Assembly: GCA_031281685.1 (NCBI GenBank)
Contig: JAITFA010000070.1
Span: forward strand, 1 to 7,161
Source: Treponema sp.
GTDB lineage: Bacteria; Spirochaetota; Spirochaetia; Treponematales; Breznakiellaceae
DNA length: 7,161 bases
Direction: 5' to 3'
Every line of letters begins with the position of its first letter. Positions within the stretch are counted from its first letter, which is position 1. Positions 1 through 6,608 of this stretch are shown piece after piece. A program made the position numbers and the translations under genes. The notes under the pieces are model-generated. The model saw only the letters and a program-made list of their open reading frames with translations, was not told where the DNA came from and did not search any database.

Positions 1-27
1 AAGAATCCCAATATATTGTAATACCAT
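1..27 (-). CDS. 5' end of an unknown leftward gene, cut by the window edge
   Basis: Only nine codons are visible, reading MVLQYIGIL from an ATG at 27-25. The gene call rests on the signals in front of it: an AAGGAG ribosome binding site at 36-41, eight bases from the ATG, and a strong sigma-70-type promoter at 50-78. An alternative ATG at 32-30, in another frame, is only three bases from the ribosome binding site and so less likely. No function can be assigned. The gene is divergent from the transketolase gene. Confidence 0.45.
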
Positions 28-49
28 ATCATAATCTCCTTACTTTTGT

Positions 50-78
50 ATACTATACACATTTCTTAGCCTTGTCAA
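50..78 (-). promoter_or_regulatory. Promoter for the leftward gene at the left edge
   Basis: On the minus strand there is a consensus -35 box TTGACA (73-78), a 17-base spacer and a -10 box TAGTAT (50-55). The overlapping TATAGT (52-57) is a better -10 match but leaves a 15-base spacer. Transcription would begin near 43, giving a very short leader that starts just before the ribosome binding site at 36-41. An inverted repeat overlaps the -35 box. Confidence 0.6.
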
Positions 79-102
79 TATTCACAGACACGACAATATT
101 GA
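75..102. repeat. Inverted repeat over the -35 box, candidate operator
   Basis: TCAATATT (75-82) and AATATTGA (95-102) are perfect 8-base inverted arms around a 12-base centre. The left arm overlaps the -35 box of the leftward promoter. A related TGTCAAT sequence recurs at 146-152. Position and symmetry suggest a binding site for a dimeric regulator, but no regulator is visible in the window. An A+T-rich arm of this length could also arise by chance. Confidence 0.35.
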
Positions 103-120
103 TGATCATTGGAGACTGCT

Positions 121-246
121 TGAGCCGGTTTCCCGGAATGGCTATTGTCAATGTCTTTGATCCTGTCGAAGTATAGAGGAACACTGGGCGTTCCTTGAAA
201 CGCCTGAATGTGAGGCTTGAATGTATGCGCGCCATCAACCGGCTCA
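121..246. repeat. Spaced 10-bp inverted repeat and small hairpins in the divergent intergenic region
   Basis: TGAGCCGGTT at 121-130 is the exact reverse complement of 237-246. The right copy lies within a 13-base perfect palindrome with a single central base, CCGGCT-C-AGCCGG (239-251). Between them GGCGTT (187-192) and AACGCC (199-204) form a 6-bp stem with a 6-base loop. No T-run follows any of these, so they are not terminators. No gene is supported in 60-343; the short ORFs there lack ribosome binding sites. Confidence 0.3.
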
Positions 247-279
247 GCCGGACTCGCGGATTGTGCTGCTGGAGCTACC

Positions 280-305
280 TTGACATGCAGCTGTGTTGTT
301 ATAGA
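280..305 (+). promoter_or_regulatory. Possible transketolase promoter
   Basis: A consensus -35 hexamer TTGACA lies at 280-285 and a TATAGA -10-like hexamer at 300-305. The 14-base spacer is too short for a normal sigma-70 promoter. TAGAAG at 302-307 gives a 16-base spacer but is a poorer match. This is the best candidate close to the gene; the real promoter may lie further upstream. Confidence 0.3.
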
Positions 306-332
306 AGATAGGGCTAAGAACTTTTCTTCTAT
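301..332 (+). repeat. 8-bp inverted repeat directly in front of the transketolase ribosome binding site
   Basis: ATAGAAGA (301-308) and TCTTCTAT (325-332) are perfect inverted arms with a 16-base loop. The right arm ends one base before the AGGAG at 334-338. It could form a leader hairpin affecting translation or, if transcription starts inside it, serve as a DNA operator. The stem is A+T-rich and only moderately stable. Confidence 0.35.
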
Positions 333-343
333 TAGGAGACTTT

Positions 344-2305
344 ATGATGAATACAAAAGCACTGGAAAAGGTTGCGTTGACTATCCGCGCACTTTCGATT
401 GACGCGATTCAGAAAGCGAACTCCGGTCATCCGGGGCTGCCTATGGGGGCTGCTGAATTAGGCGCCATACTCTATGGCGAATTGCTCAGGCACGACCCGG
501 CAGACCCGGAATGGCCGGATCGGGACCGCTTCGTGCTTTCGGCGGGACACGGTTCCATGTTCCTCTATTCCTTGCTCTTTCTTTCTGGTTATAAGGACTT
601 GACCCTTGAGGATTTGAAGACATTCCGCCAAGTCGGTTCCCGCGCCGCCGGACACCCGGAGTATGGGCGCGTTGGTGGCATTGAGATGACCACCGGGCCG
701 CTTGGTCAGGGCATTGCCACGTCAGCGGGCATGGCTATTGCCGAGACCATGCTTGCGGCGCGTTTTAATACAGCCACGTGGAAGATTGTTGACCACTATA
801 CCTACGCTTTTGTGGGAGACGGCTGTCTTGAAGAGGGGGTTTCCTCTGAGATAAGTTCCCTTGCGGGCCACCTCAAGCTGGGTAAGCTCATTGTGTTCTA
901 TGATTCCAACAAGATAACGATTGACGGCAGCACAGAGCTTTCCTTTACTGAGGATACGGCGAAACGTTACGAGGCTTATGGCTGGCAGGTACTTCGAGGT
1001 TCCATGTACGATTTTGAGGAAATCGCTCGTCTTACGAAAGAGGCTAAGGCTGAAACAACGAAGCCGAGCATTATCATTCTGCAATCAATCATTGGGAAAG
1101 GCTCGCCCCATAAGCAGAATACCGCTGATATTCACGGAGCGCCGCTGGGGGCTGAGGAAGTGGCCGCAACCCGCGCAGAGCTTGGTATCCCCGGTGATTT
1201 CTATGTTGCGCCTGAAGCTGCGGACTACTTCACAGCGAAACAGGTTGAGTGGAAGCAGACCCGTGAGGCATGGATTGCGGAATTCGAGCAATGGTCAAAG
1301 GAAAACCCGTCCAAACGCGCTGAATGGGACTTCTTTTATGGAAAAACGTGTGCGCCAGCCGCGCTTCCCACGTTTACGGTGGGCGATAAAATCGCCACGC
1401 GGAGCGCGGGGAACAAGGCGCTTGGCGCAATAGCCGTTGCCAACGCGAATCTGGTGGGCGGTTCCGCAGACCTCAAAGGCCCTAACGCCGTGGGTTTCAA
1501 GGCTCCGGTTTACAATGCCGATGAGCGCGGGGGTCGTTATCTGCACTTTGGCATCCGTGAATTCGCCATGGCTGCCATTTCAAACGGTATCCTCTTACAC
1601 GGCGGGCTTCGCGCCTTCTGCTCAACCTTCATGGTGTTTTCCGACTACCTTCGTCCGGCGCTCCGGCTTTCCGCGCTTATGAAGTTGCCGGTTATCTATG
1701 TGTTTACCCATGACTCGATCTTTGTGGGGGAAGATGGTCCCACTCATCAACCTGTGGAACACCTTGCATCGTTCCGCATCATACCCGGTATGCGTGTACT
1801 GCGTCCGGCTGACGCGGAAGAAGCTGCGGAAGCGTGGGTTATGGCTATGGAGCGACTGGAGGGGCCGACGATTCTCGCGCTTTCGCGGCAGAACATCACG
1901 GTTTTTGCCAAAGAAGACCCGGACTGGCGGCACACGATTCGTACTGGCGCGTACATTGTGAAAAAAGCCGCTGAAAAGCCTGATGTGATTGTGATTGCCA
2001 CTGGTTCGGAGGTAGGGATTGCCCTGGAAGCCGCAAACAAAACTGCTGATAAGCGGGTACGGGTCGTGTCCATGATAAGCCGCGAACTCTTTGAGGCGCA
2101 GCCCAATGCTATACAGGAAATGATTGTTCCGAAGGGCGTGCGGGTCGTAACCTGTGAGGCTGGCGTGAAAACCGGTTGGGAACGCTGGGCTAAACCGGAA
2201 GACATACTTTCCCTCGACCGTTTTGGCGAATCAGGTCCTGCCGCCAAAGTCGGCGAGTATCTCAACATCTCCGCCGACGCTCTGGTCAAGCTCATCAACC
2301 GTTAA
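344..2305 (+). CDS. tkt: Transketolase
   Basis: This is a full-length transketolase of 653 residues (family about 650-670). It is a cytosolic thiamine-diphosphate enzyme that moves two-carbon ketol units between sugar phosphates in the non-oxidative pentose phosphate pathway. Visible motifs, in order: H29 in SGHPGLPMGAAE, H69 in SAGHGSMFLY, the TGPLGQGIA loop (117-125), the cofactor and metal motif starting GDG (158-160) and ending at N189, H264 in ADIHGAPLG, R353 in the second domain, the catalytic glutamate E406 in HFGIREF, H468 in GEDGPTHQP, R515 in ALSRQN, and the C-terminal domain from about 547 with ATGSEVGIA. No key residue is missing. AGGAG at 334-338 is 5 bases from ATG 344 and 8 from a second in-frame ATG at 347; 347 is perhaps the likelier start. 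The gene appears monocistronic, with a terminator-like hairpin just after it. Confidence 0.97.
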   Translation: MMNTKALEKVALTIRALSIDAIQKANSGHPGLPMGAAELGAILYGELLRHDPADPEWPDRDRFVLSAGHGSMFLYSLLFLSGYKDLTLEDLKTFRQVGSRAAGHPEYGRVGGIEMTTGPLGQGIATSAGMAIAETMLAARFNTATWKIVDHYTYAFVGDGCLEEGVSSEISSLAGHLKLGKLIVFYDSNKITIDGSTELSFTEDTAKRYEAYGWQVLRGSMYDFEEIARLTKEAKAETTKPSIIILQSIIGKGSPHKQNTADIHGAPLGAEEVAATRAELGIPGDFYVAPEAADYFTAKQVEWKQTREAWIAEFEQWSKENPSKRAEWDFFYGKTCAPAALPTFTVGDKIATRSAGNKALGAIAVANANLVGGSADLKGPNAVGFKAPVYNADERGGRYLHFGIREFAMAAISNGILLHGGLRAFCSTFMVFSDYLRPALRLSALMKLPVIYVFTHDSIFVGEDGPTHQPVEHLASFRIIPGMRVLRPADAEEAAEAWVMAMERLEGPTILALSRQNITVFAKEDPDWRHTIRTGAYIVKKAAEKPDVIVIATGSEVGIALEAANKTADKRVRVVSMISRELFEAQPNAIQEMIVPKGVRVVTCEAGVKTGWERWAKPEDILSLDRFGESGPAAKVGEYLNISADALVKLINR

Positions 2306-2310
2306 CCAAA

Positions 2311-2346
2311 AGGGGGAAGCGCAATACCACTTCCCCCTGATCTTTA
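2311..2346 (+). terminator. Terminator-like hairpin after transketolase
   Basis: AGGGGGAAG (2311-2319) pairs perfectly with CTTCCCCCT (2330-2338) around a 10-base loop, five bases after the tkt stop. The following tract, TGATCTTTATG, is only moderately T-rich, so termination may be incomplete. The downstream arm can instead pair with a second AGGGGGAA at 2355-2362, giving a mutually exclusive hairpin. Confidence 0.6.
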
Positions 2347-2421
2347 TGCTGTTAAGGGGGAATACTGACGCTCATACTTGCTATGTTCTCAGAAAGAGCA
2401 AGCGCGATACCATTTCTCCCT
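2317..2421 (+). repeat. Diverged direct repeat in the tkt-lon intergenic region
   Basis: Bases 2317-2338 recur at 2400-2421 with 19 of 22 identical; all three differences are transitions. The similarity continues through TGAT with a one-base insertion and weakly upstream. The first copy contains the right arm and part of the left arm of the transketolase terminator hairpin; in the second copy the pairing is lost. A separate weak stem, CTTGCT (2377-2382) with AGCAAG (2397-2402), lies between. No gene is supported in 2306-2526. Confidence 0.5.
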
Positions 2422-2459
2422 TGATTCAGCCCAATGCAACGCCATACGCCCTGTAATAG

Positions 2460-2488
2460 TGGACATTCAGTTTTATAGTTATGATATT
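2460..2488 (+). promoter_or_regulatory. Likely lon promoter
   Basis: TGGACA (2460-2465, five of six consensus -35 bases), a 17-base spacer and GATATT (2483-2488, four of six -10 bases) lie in an A+T-rich stretch just before lon. TATGAT at 2480-2485 is an alternative -10 but with a 14-base spacer. The predicted leader is about 30 bases and contains AGAAGGA (2514-2520) as ribosome binding site. I saw no CIRCE-type heat-shock element. Confidence 0.45.
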
Positions 2489-2526
2489 CTAGGTAAAGAT
2501 TTTAACTAAAAGTAGAAGGACTTGTT

Positions 2527-4938
2527 ATGCCAGAACAAAATGTTATCCCTATAGATCAAATACTGCCCAATAAATTACCGCTCGTAGCCCTTATGGGGCG
2601 TCCTATATTTCCCGGTATCTTCACGCCCATCCTGATTAGCAACCCGCCTGACGTGAGGGTGGTCGAGGAGGCGGTTATCACTGACGGGTATATCGGCCTT
2701 GTGCTGATGCAGACCGAGACTGAGACGCCAGCTATCACCGACCTCTATCAGGTGGGAACTGTGGCAAAGATTGTGAAGAAGATCAATATGCCTGAAGGGG
2801 GTGTAAACATTTTTATATCAACCCTGCGGCGCTTCTGTATCAAAAAAACGCTCCATGCTACCAGCCCCATCGTAGCAGCGGTCGAGTATCTGGATGACGA
2901 GGAAGACGCGACCAGTGAGGTTAAGGCGCTCACGCGGGCGCTTATCAGCGAGATGAAGCAAATCTCTGAGAATAACCCGCTGTTCTCTGAAGAAATGCGG
3001 CTCAACATGATTAATATCGATCATCCGGGAAAGATCGCGGACTTCATTACCAGTATTTTGAATATCGAAAAGGCAGAGCAGCAGAAGATTCTGGAAACCC
3101 TCAATGTTCGTAAACGCATGGAGCAGGTATTGGTCTTTATCAAGAAAGAGCAGGAACTCTTGCGGATACAGAAGCGGATTCAGAAAGAGATCAACGAGAA
3201 AATCGAGAAGTCCCAGCGGGACTACTTCCTCAAAGAGGAACTCAAAGCCATCAAGACCGAGCTGGGCATGGCTGCGGATGCGAAGAGTTCTGAGTACCAG
3301 CGCTTTAGGGAAAAGCTGGACACCTTTAACTTTGAGGGCGAGATTAAGGAAGTGGTGGAACAGGAGCTTGAAAAGTTTAACCTCATGGACCCTAACTCCG
3401 CCGAGTTTGTGGTTACGCGGAACTATCTTGATACCATTGCCTCGCTTCCGTGGAGCGACGCGGCTCCAGAGGAGTTTGACCTCAAGATCGCCACACAGAT
3501 ACTTGAAAACGATCATTATGGTCTGAAAGATGTGAAAACCCGCATCATGGAGTACCTCGCGGTTCGCAAGCTCAGGAAAAGCATTGGTATGGATAAGGGT
3601 AAGCCAGCCGGTTCCATTGTGTGCCTTGTGGGACCGCCCGGAGTGGGAAAGACCTCGGTGGGAAAGTCTATTGCCCATGCACTAGGAAAAGAATTTTTCC
3701 GCTTTTCAGTAGGCGGTATGCGGGATGAGGCTGAGATCAAGGGGCATCGGCGCACCTACATCGGCGCCATGCCCGGCAAGATACTCCAAGGATTGCGTAT
3801 CGCTAAAACCAAAGACCCGGTGTTCATGATTGACGAGATCGACAAGATGGGCGCCAGCTTTCAGGGCGATCCGGCAAGCGCCCTGCTTGAGGTGCTTGAT
3901 CCTGAGCAGAACAACAGCTTCCGCGATCATTACCTCGACCTTCCTTTCGACATATCCCAGATATTCTTCATTGTTACGGCTAATACCCTCGACACAATTC
4001 CTTCTCCACTCCTTGATCGTATGGAGATCATTGAATTGCCCGGTTATATTGATACTGAAAAGCTGGAAATCGCTAAACGCTATCTTATCCCTAAAAGCCT
4101 TGAGAAGAACGGCCTCAAGAAGAATCAGGTTAAGTATACGCGGGAATCCCTGCTTCACATCGCCAATGGCTATGCGCGGGAAGCGGGGGTGCGTGCCTTT
4201 GAGAAGAACCTCGACAAGATACACCGCAAGCTGGCAAAGCAGATTGTCGAAGAGAGTGAGAAGATGGATGTCGGCGCCACTACCCGTGGCGAGGAGAGGG
4301 GGCAGACGCTCAAGTTTTCCATTGACAAGAAGCTTATCGAGAAGCATTTAGGCAAGCCCATATTCCCGGAAGGCGCGATCAAGCGGGCTGACCGACCGGG
4401 CATGTCGGTGGGTCTCGCGTGGACAAGCATGGGCGGCGATACCCTTGTGATTGAGGCAACCTCTGTGCCTGGCGAGGCGGGTCTCACCCTCACCGGCAAG
4501 ATGGGCGACATTATGAAGGAATCAGCCTCCATTGCCATGACCTACGCACGCAAGCTCGGAACCGAGTGTTACGGCGTCGAGTCAAGCTGGTTTGAGAAGA
4601 ACCATATCCACCTGCACATTCCAGAGGGTGCGACCCCAAAAGATGGCCCTTCCGCTGGTATCACCATGGCGACGGCGCTCCTTTCTCTGCTACGGAACCG
4701 TACCATCGCGGACAGGCTTGTTATGACCGGCGAACTCAGTCTCACTGGTCAGGTCTTACCCATCGGTGGTCTCAAGGAAAAAACTATTGCTGCCCAGCGG
4801 AACAAGGCGCGGCACATCATTATCCCCAAGCAGAACCTCCGCGACCTTGACGACATCCCTGAGCATGTGAAGAAGGGCGTTGAGTTCCACCCTGTGGAGC
4901 GCTTTGAGGAAGTGCTAGCTCTGGCCATGCCGGACTAA
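2527..4938 (+). CDS. lon: ATP-dependent protease La (LonA type)
   Basis: Lon is a soluble cytosolic hexameric AAA+ serine protease that degrades misfolded proteins and selected regulators. The 803-residue product has the complete LonA layout: N-terminal substrate-binding LON domain (about 15-205, opening [19 protein letters not shown]), a charged helical region (about 205-285), an AAA+ module with Walker A GPPGVGKT (369-376), Walker B VFMIDEID (432-439), a sensor-1 region VTANTLD (483-489) and an arginine at 498 in LLDRME, then the protease domain from about 610 with the catalytic dyad S709 (PKDGPSAG) and K750 (IGGLKEK). There is no transmembrane segment, which excludes LonB. AGAAGGA at 2514-2520 supports the ATG at 2527. 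A short segment around 581-595 looks like a variable insert before the protease domain. The gene is followed after three bases by an unknown gene. A piece of its 3' end is duplicated at 6456-6488. Confidence 0.97.
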   Translation: MPEQNVIPIDQILPNKLPLVALMGRPIFPGIFTPILISNPPDVRVVEEAVITDGYIGLVLMQTETETPAITDLYQVGTVAKIVKKINMPEGGVNIFISTLRRFCIKKTLHATSPIVAAVEYLDDEEDATSEVKALTRALISEMKQISENNPLFSEEMRLNMINIDHPGKIADFITSILNIEKAEQQKILETLNVRKRMEQVLVFIKKEQELLRIQKRIQKEINEKIEKSQRDYFLKEELKAIKTELGMAADAKSSEYQRFREKLDTFNFEGEIKEVVEQELEKFNLMDPNSAEFVVTRNYLDTIASLPWSDAAPEEFDLKIATQILENDHYGLKDVKTRIMEYLAVRKLRKSIGMDKGKPAGSIVCLVGPPGVGKTSVGKSIAHALGKEFFRFSVGGMRDEAEIKGHRRTYIGAMPGKILQGLRIAKTKDPVFMIDEIDKMGASFQGDPASALLEVLDPEQNNSFRDHYLDLPFDISQIFFIVTANTLDTIPSPLLDRMEIIELPGYIDTEKLEIAKRYLIPKSLEKNGLKKNQVKYTRESLLHIANGYAREAGVRAFEKNLDKIHRKLAKQIVEESEKMDVGATTRGEERGQTLKFSIDKKLIEKHLGKPIFPEGAIKRADRPGMSVGLAWTSMGGDTLVIEATSVPGEAGLTLTGKMGDIMKESASIAMTYARKLGTECYGVESSWFEKNHIHLHIPEGATPKDGPSAGITMATALLSLLRNRTIADRLVMTGELSLTGQVLPIGGLKEKTIAAQRNKARHIIIPKQNLRDLDDIPEHVKKGVEFHPVERFEEVLALAMPD

Positions 4939-4941
4939 CAA

Positions 4942-5343
4942 ATGGCGGATCATCCAAAACTGCTTGCGTTTAACGCAAGGCTTGATGCGCTCTTCAACGA
5001 GGTTGATGAAATCATGGAAGATCGCTGGGTCGGCTCTTTTTCTACGCATCCTAATCGTCCCAAACGGGGAACCACGAGCAATCCAGAGATGGACGGCCTT
5101 TTCGAGCTTGCCCCTGACTTTACTGTTGGACTTGGCTCCCAGAAAGGCCGTGGCTATATCATATCCTGCCGTGTTGCCACGCTGGATCGGGTCCCGCCTG
5201 AGCGATTAGAAGCTTTTATGGCTGAAGCCGCCGCCCTAATCAGCGAACTATTGCCTAGCCACTTCCCAGAGCGTCATCTTGAGGTATCGCGGGACGGCAA
5301 GCGTTACAAGATCACTGGCGATTTTTCCCTGGGGGATGTGTGA
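4942..5343 (+). CDS. Uncharacterised 133-residue protein coupled to lon
   Basis: I do not recognise the family. The protein is soluble, without signal peptide or membrane segment. It has an N-terminal helix-like part (about 4-30, LLAFNARLDALFNEVDEIM), a proline- and arginine-rich loop (36-50), a probable beta segment (55-80, ELAPDFTVGLGSQKGRGYIISC), a helix (86-104) and a last strand pair (112-129). The start lies three bases after the lon stop. No Shine-Dalgarno sequence lies at a useful distance (a GAGGAAG is over 25 bases away), so translation probably depends on ribosomes finishing lon. A 17-base palindrome covers codons 8-13. Tight linkage suggests co-expression with Lon and possibly a related job (adaptor, substrate or regulator), but that is inference. 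Smooth coding character over the whole length and the shared transcript support a real gene. Confidence 0.8.
   Translation: MADHPKLLAFNARLDALFNEVDEIMEDRWVGSFSTHPNRPKRGTTSNPEMDGLFELAPDFTVGLGSQKGRGYIISCRVATLDRVPPERLEAFMAEAAALISELLPSHFPERHLEVSRDGKRYKITGDFSLGDV
4963..4979. repeat. 17-bp palindrome at the start of the lon-linked gene
   Basis: CTTGCGTT and AACGCAAG are perfect 8-base arms around one T. In RNA this can fold as a 7-bp stem with a UUA loop, about 20 bases downstream of a start codon lacking a Shine-Dalgarno sequence. A copy with one mismatch is at 6495-6511 inside the duplicated fragment. Confidence 0.6.
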
Positions 5344-5400
5344 GAGGTCAGCAAACGCTACTGCCGAAAACAGGAATTAAACCCGTACCCCAATCGCCAT

Positions 5401-5503
5401 ACCGGATTCCGGTTGTTTCATTTGAAAAAAAACGCCTTCCCGGAAACTGGAAAGGCGTATAGTCCACATCAGGTAAAGGGTTAAAGGCGAATGACCGCCT
5501 TTT
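5401..5503 (+). terminator. Candidate rightward terminators behind the lon operon
   Basis: Two weak hairpins could end the rightward transcript. ACCGG-ATT-CCGGT (5401-5413) is followed by a T-rich tract, TGTTTCATTT. AAAGGCG (5483-5489) and CGCCTTT (5496-5502) form a 7-bp stem with a 6-base loop ending in four T residues, and this one could work in both directions. Neither has a long T-run. The rest of 5344-5553 holds only the leftward terminator; no gene is seen there. Confidence 0.4.
5425..5458 (-). terminator. Rho-independent terminator of the SDR gene
   Basis: Read on the minus strand, ACGCCTT (5458-5452) pairs with AAGGCGT (5438-5432), extended by a short CC/GG stem beyond a one-base bulge, and is followed directly by eight T residues (5432-5425). 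This is a classic intrinsic terminator, about 95 bases past the stop codon of the leftward SDR gene. Confidence 0.85.
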
Positions 5504-5553
5504 CTCAGCCCTTTCCAGCACCCCTCGTTATGACAAACCGCAACAAAACTGGA

Positions 5554-6318
5554 TTAAATTGCCGTCCAGCCCCCATCAATCGCAAGCAGTTGGCCTGTGG
5601 TATAACTGGATGCGTCGGAGGCAAAGTAGATAAGTGCGCCGTCCAACTCCCCGTCCTTTCCGGTCCTGCCCATAGGACAATAGGCTTTAACGACAGCGGC
5701 AAAATCGGGGTTACTCAAGGCGGCGCTGGTCATTTCGGAAGGGAAATACGCCGGGCCGATGGCGTTCACGGTGATGTTGTACTTCGCCCATTCGACCGCC
5801 AGCGCTTTGGTAAGCATCAGCACACCGCCTTTTGAAGCGCAATAGGCGTTCAGGGTGCTGGGAGCCATAGCCACGTTGCTATGGATTGAGCCTATATTGA
5901 TGATCTTACCGTATTTTTGTTCGATCATAACTTTGCCCACTTCCCGTGCGGTGAAATACACGCTGTTCAGATTGGTATTGATAACGGCGTTCCAGTCATC
6001 ATCGGACTGGGATTCGGCGGGATTTGACCGGGCGGTCCCCGCGTTGTTTACCAGAATATCAATCCGACCGTATTGTTCCTTGACCTTGGCGACAACAGCC
6101 TTTATTTCATCGTTTTTTAATACATCACATTTAAGGGCAAGGCAGCGCACACCCGTCTCTTCAATAGTCTCCTTTACTTCGTCAAGCTTTTCCTGCCTTC
6201 TGGCTATGATCGCCAAATCCGCGCCCTGTCTCGCCAGTGCCTTTGCGAACTGAACGCCCAGTCCCGAAGAAGCGCCCGTTACCAGAGCAACCTTTCCTTT
6301 CAAATTAAACAAACTCAT
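5554..6318 (-). CDS. SDR-family oxidoreductase, gluconate 5-dehydrogenase-like
   Basis: This 254-residue classical short-chain dehydrogenase has every hallmark: the Rossmann motif TGASSGLG (14-21), D65 in the KCDV segment, NNAG (91-94), N116, and the catalytic S144, Y159 and K163 (YCASK), with the usual C-terminal AIDGGW (246-251). Two arginines after the second strand (R40, R41), with no acidic residue there, favour NADP(H) over NAD(H). The segment PAYFPSEMT (189-197), the length and the ending resemble gluconate 5-dehydrogenases and 2-deoxygluconate 3-dehydrogenases, which interconvert a sugar acid and its keto form; the substrate remains uncertain because SDR subfamilies are similar. GGAGG (6329-6325) sits six bases before the ATG, fixing the start. 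The gene has its own promoter and strong terminator and converges on the lon operon, so it is a separate single-gene unit. Confidence 0.92.
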   Translation of the reverse strand: MSLFNLKGKVALVTGASSGLGVQFAKALARQGADLAIIARRQEKLDEVKETIEETGVRCLALKCDVLKNDEIKAVVAKVKEQYGRIDILVNNAGTARSNPAESQSDDDWNAVINTNLNSVYFTAREVGKVMIEQKYGKIINIGSIHSNVAMAPSTLNAYCASKGGVLMLTKALAVEWAKYNITVNAIGPAYFPSEMTSAALSNPDFAAVVKAYCPMGRTGKDGELDGALIYFASDASSYTTGQLLAIDGGWTAI

Positions 6319-6398
6319 ATAGAACCTCCGTACAAGGCCAACATGGGCTGGCCCGTTTCAAATTTCCCGGCAACGCCAGTTTGGATTTTATACCTTTT

Positions 6399-6427
6399 CT
6401 TATATCGATATATTTTTCATTAGTCAA
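6399..6427 (-). promoter_or_regulatory. SDR gene promoter with a palindrome in its spacer
   Basis: On the minus strand TTGACT (6427-6422), a 17-base spacer and TATAAG (6404-6399) match the consensus at five of six bases in each box. The expected start near 6391 gives a leader of about 70 bases. The palindrome TATATCGATATA (6401-6412) covers most of the -10 box and the adjoining spacer, an ideal place for a repressor. A small hairpin, GGCCA (6336-6340) with TGGCC (6349-6353), lies in the leader upstream of the ribosome binding site. Confidence 0.7.
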
Positions 6428-6455
6428 GTAAGCGGCAGCGGCGCTGACAAACCTC

Positions 6456-6529
6456 TGCTGCCCAGCGGAACAAGGCGCGGCATATCATAAATTGCTTGTG
6501 TTTAACGCAAGGCTTGAGGCGCTCTTCAA
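6456..6529 (+). pseudogene. Rearranged partial copy of the lon 3' end joined to the start of the lon-linked gene
   Basis: Bases 6456-6488 match lon 4788-4820 at 32 of 33 positions, and 6493-6529 match the neighbouring gene at 4961-4997 at 35 of 37. The source blocks are 140 bases apart but only 4 apart in the copy, so 136 bases are missing, including the lon stop and the start of the downstream gene. ATCAT occurs at both source break-points (4816-4820 and 4949-4953) and at the junction (6484-6488), suggesting deletion through a short direct repeat. The lon frame reads [11 protein letters not shown] and then runs into the second block out of frame, so no functional protein is made. Orientation is the same as the source, about 1.5 kb away. 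Confidence 0.85.
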
Positions 6530-6531
6530 AC

Positions 6532-6608
6532 AAAAACCCAATCGTCGGCACAAAGCTAAACAAAAACGGCTTCAGATAGACAACAACTTTTAACACCTGC
6601 GCCTCCTT
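6532..6608 (-). pseudogene. Possible broken start of an unknown gene (ABC-exporter-like N-terminus)
   Basis: On the minus strand a perfect AAGGAGG (6608-6602) lies five bases before a GTG at 6596, giving VLKVVVYLKPFLFSFVPTIG and then reading antisense through the lon-derived fragment until a stop just before the SDR promoter. An upstream in-frame ATG at 6620 lacks a ribosome binding site. The first 20 or so residues, YLKPF followed by a hydrophobic run, resemble the beginning of ABC exporter subunits, whose first membrane helix follows such a motif. That likeness is from memory and short. Either this is the 5' remnant of a membrane protein gene cut by the rearrangement, or it is a chance ORF. 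Confidence 0.25.

Noticed and set aside
53..238. 61-codon leftward ORF in the intergenic region
   Set aside because: It runs through the promoter and inverted repeat upstream of the left-edge gene and has no Shine-Dalgarno sequence.
921..1433. 170-codon ORF in another frame of transketolase
   Set aside because: Arginine- and serine-rich shadow of the tkt frame, without a ribosome binding site.
2223..2456. 77-codon ORF spanning the tkt end and the intergenic region
   Set aside because: Overlaps the transketolase C-terminus in another frame and runs through the terminator hairpin.
2818..3678. 286-codon ORF antisense to lon
   Set aside because: It lies wholly opposite a clear lon coding frame, has no recognised motif, and mirrors the codon bias of lon.
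5491..5835. 114-codon rightward ORF over the SDR 3' end
   Set aside because: Antisense shadow of the SDR gene with no ribosome binding site or motif.
6537..6581. Possible further extension of the duplicated block (match to 5050-5094)
   Set aside because: Only the first 10 bases (9/10) and a short piece near the end agree; the middle is unrelated, so chance is likely.
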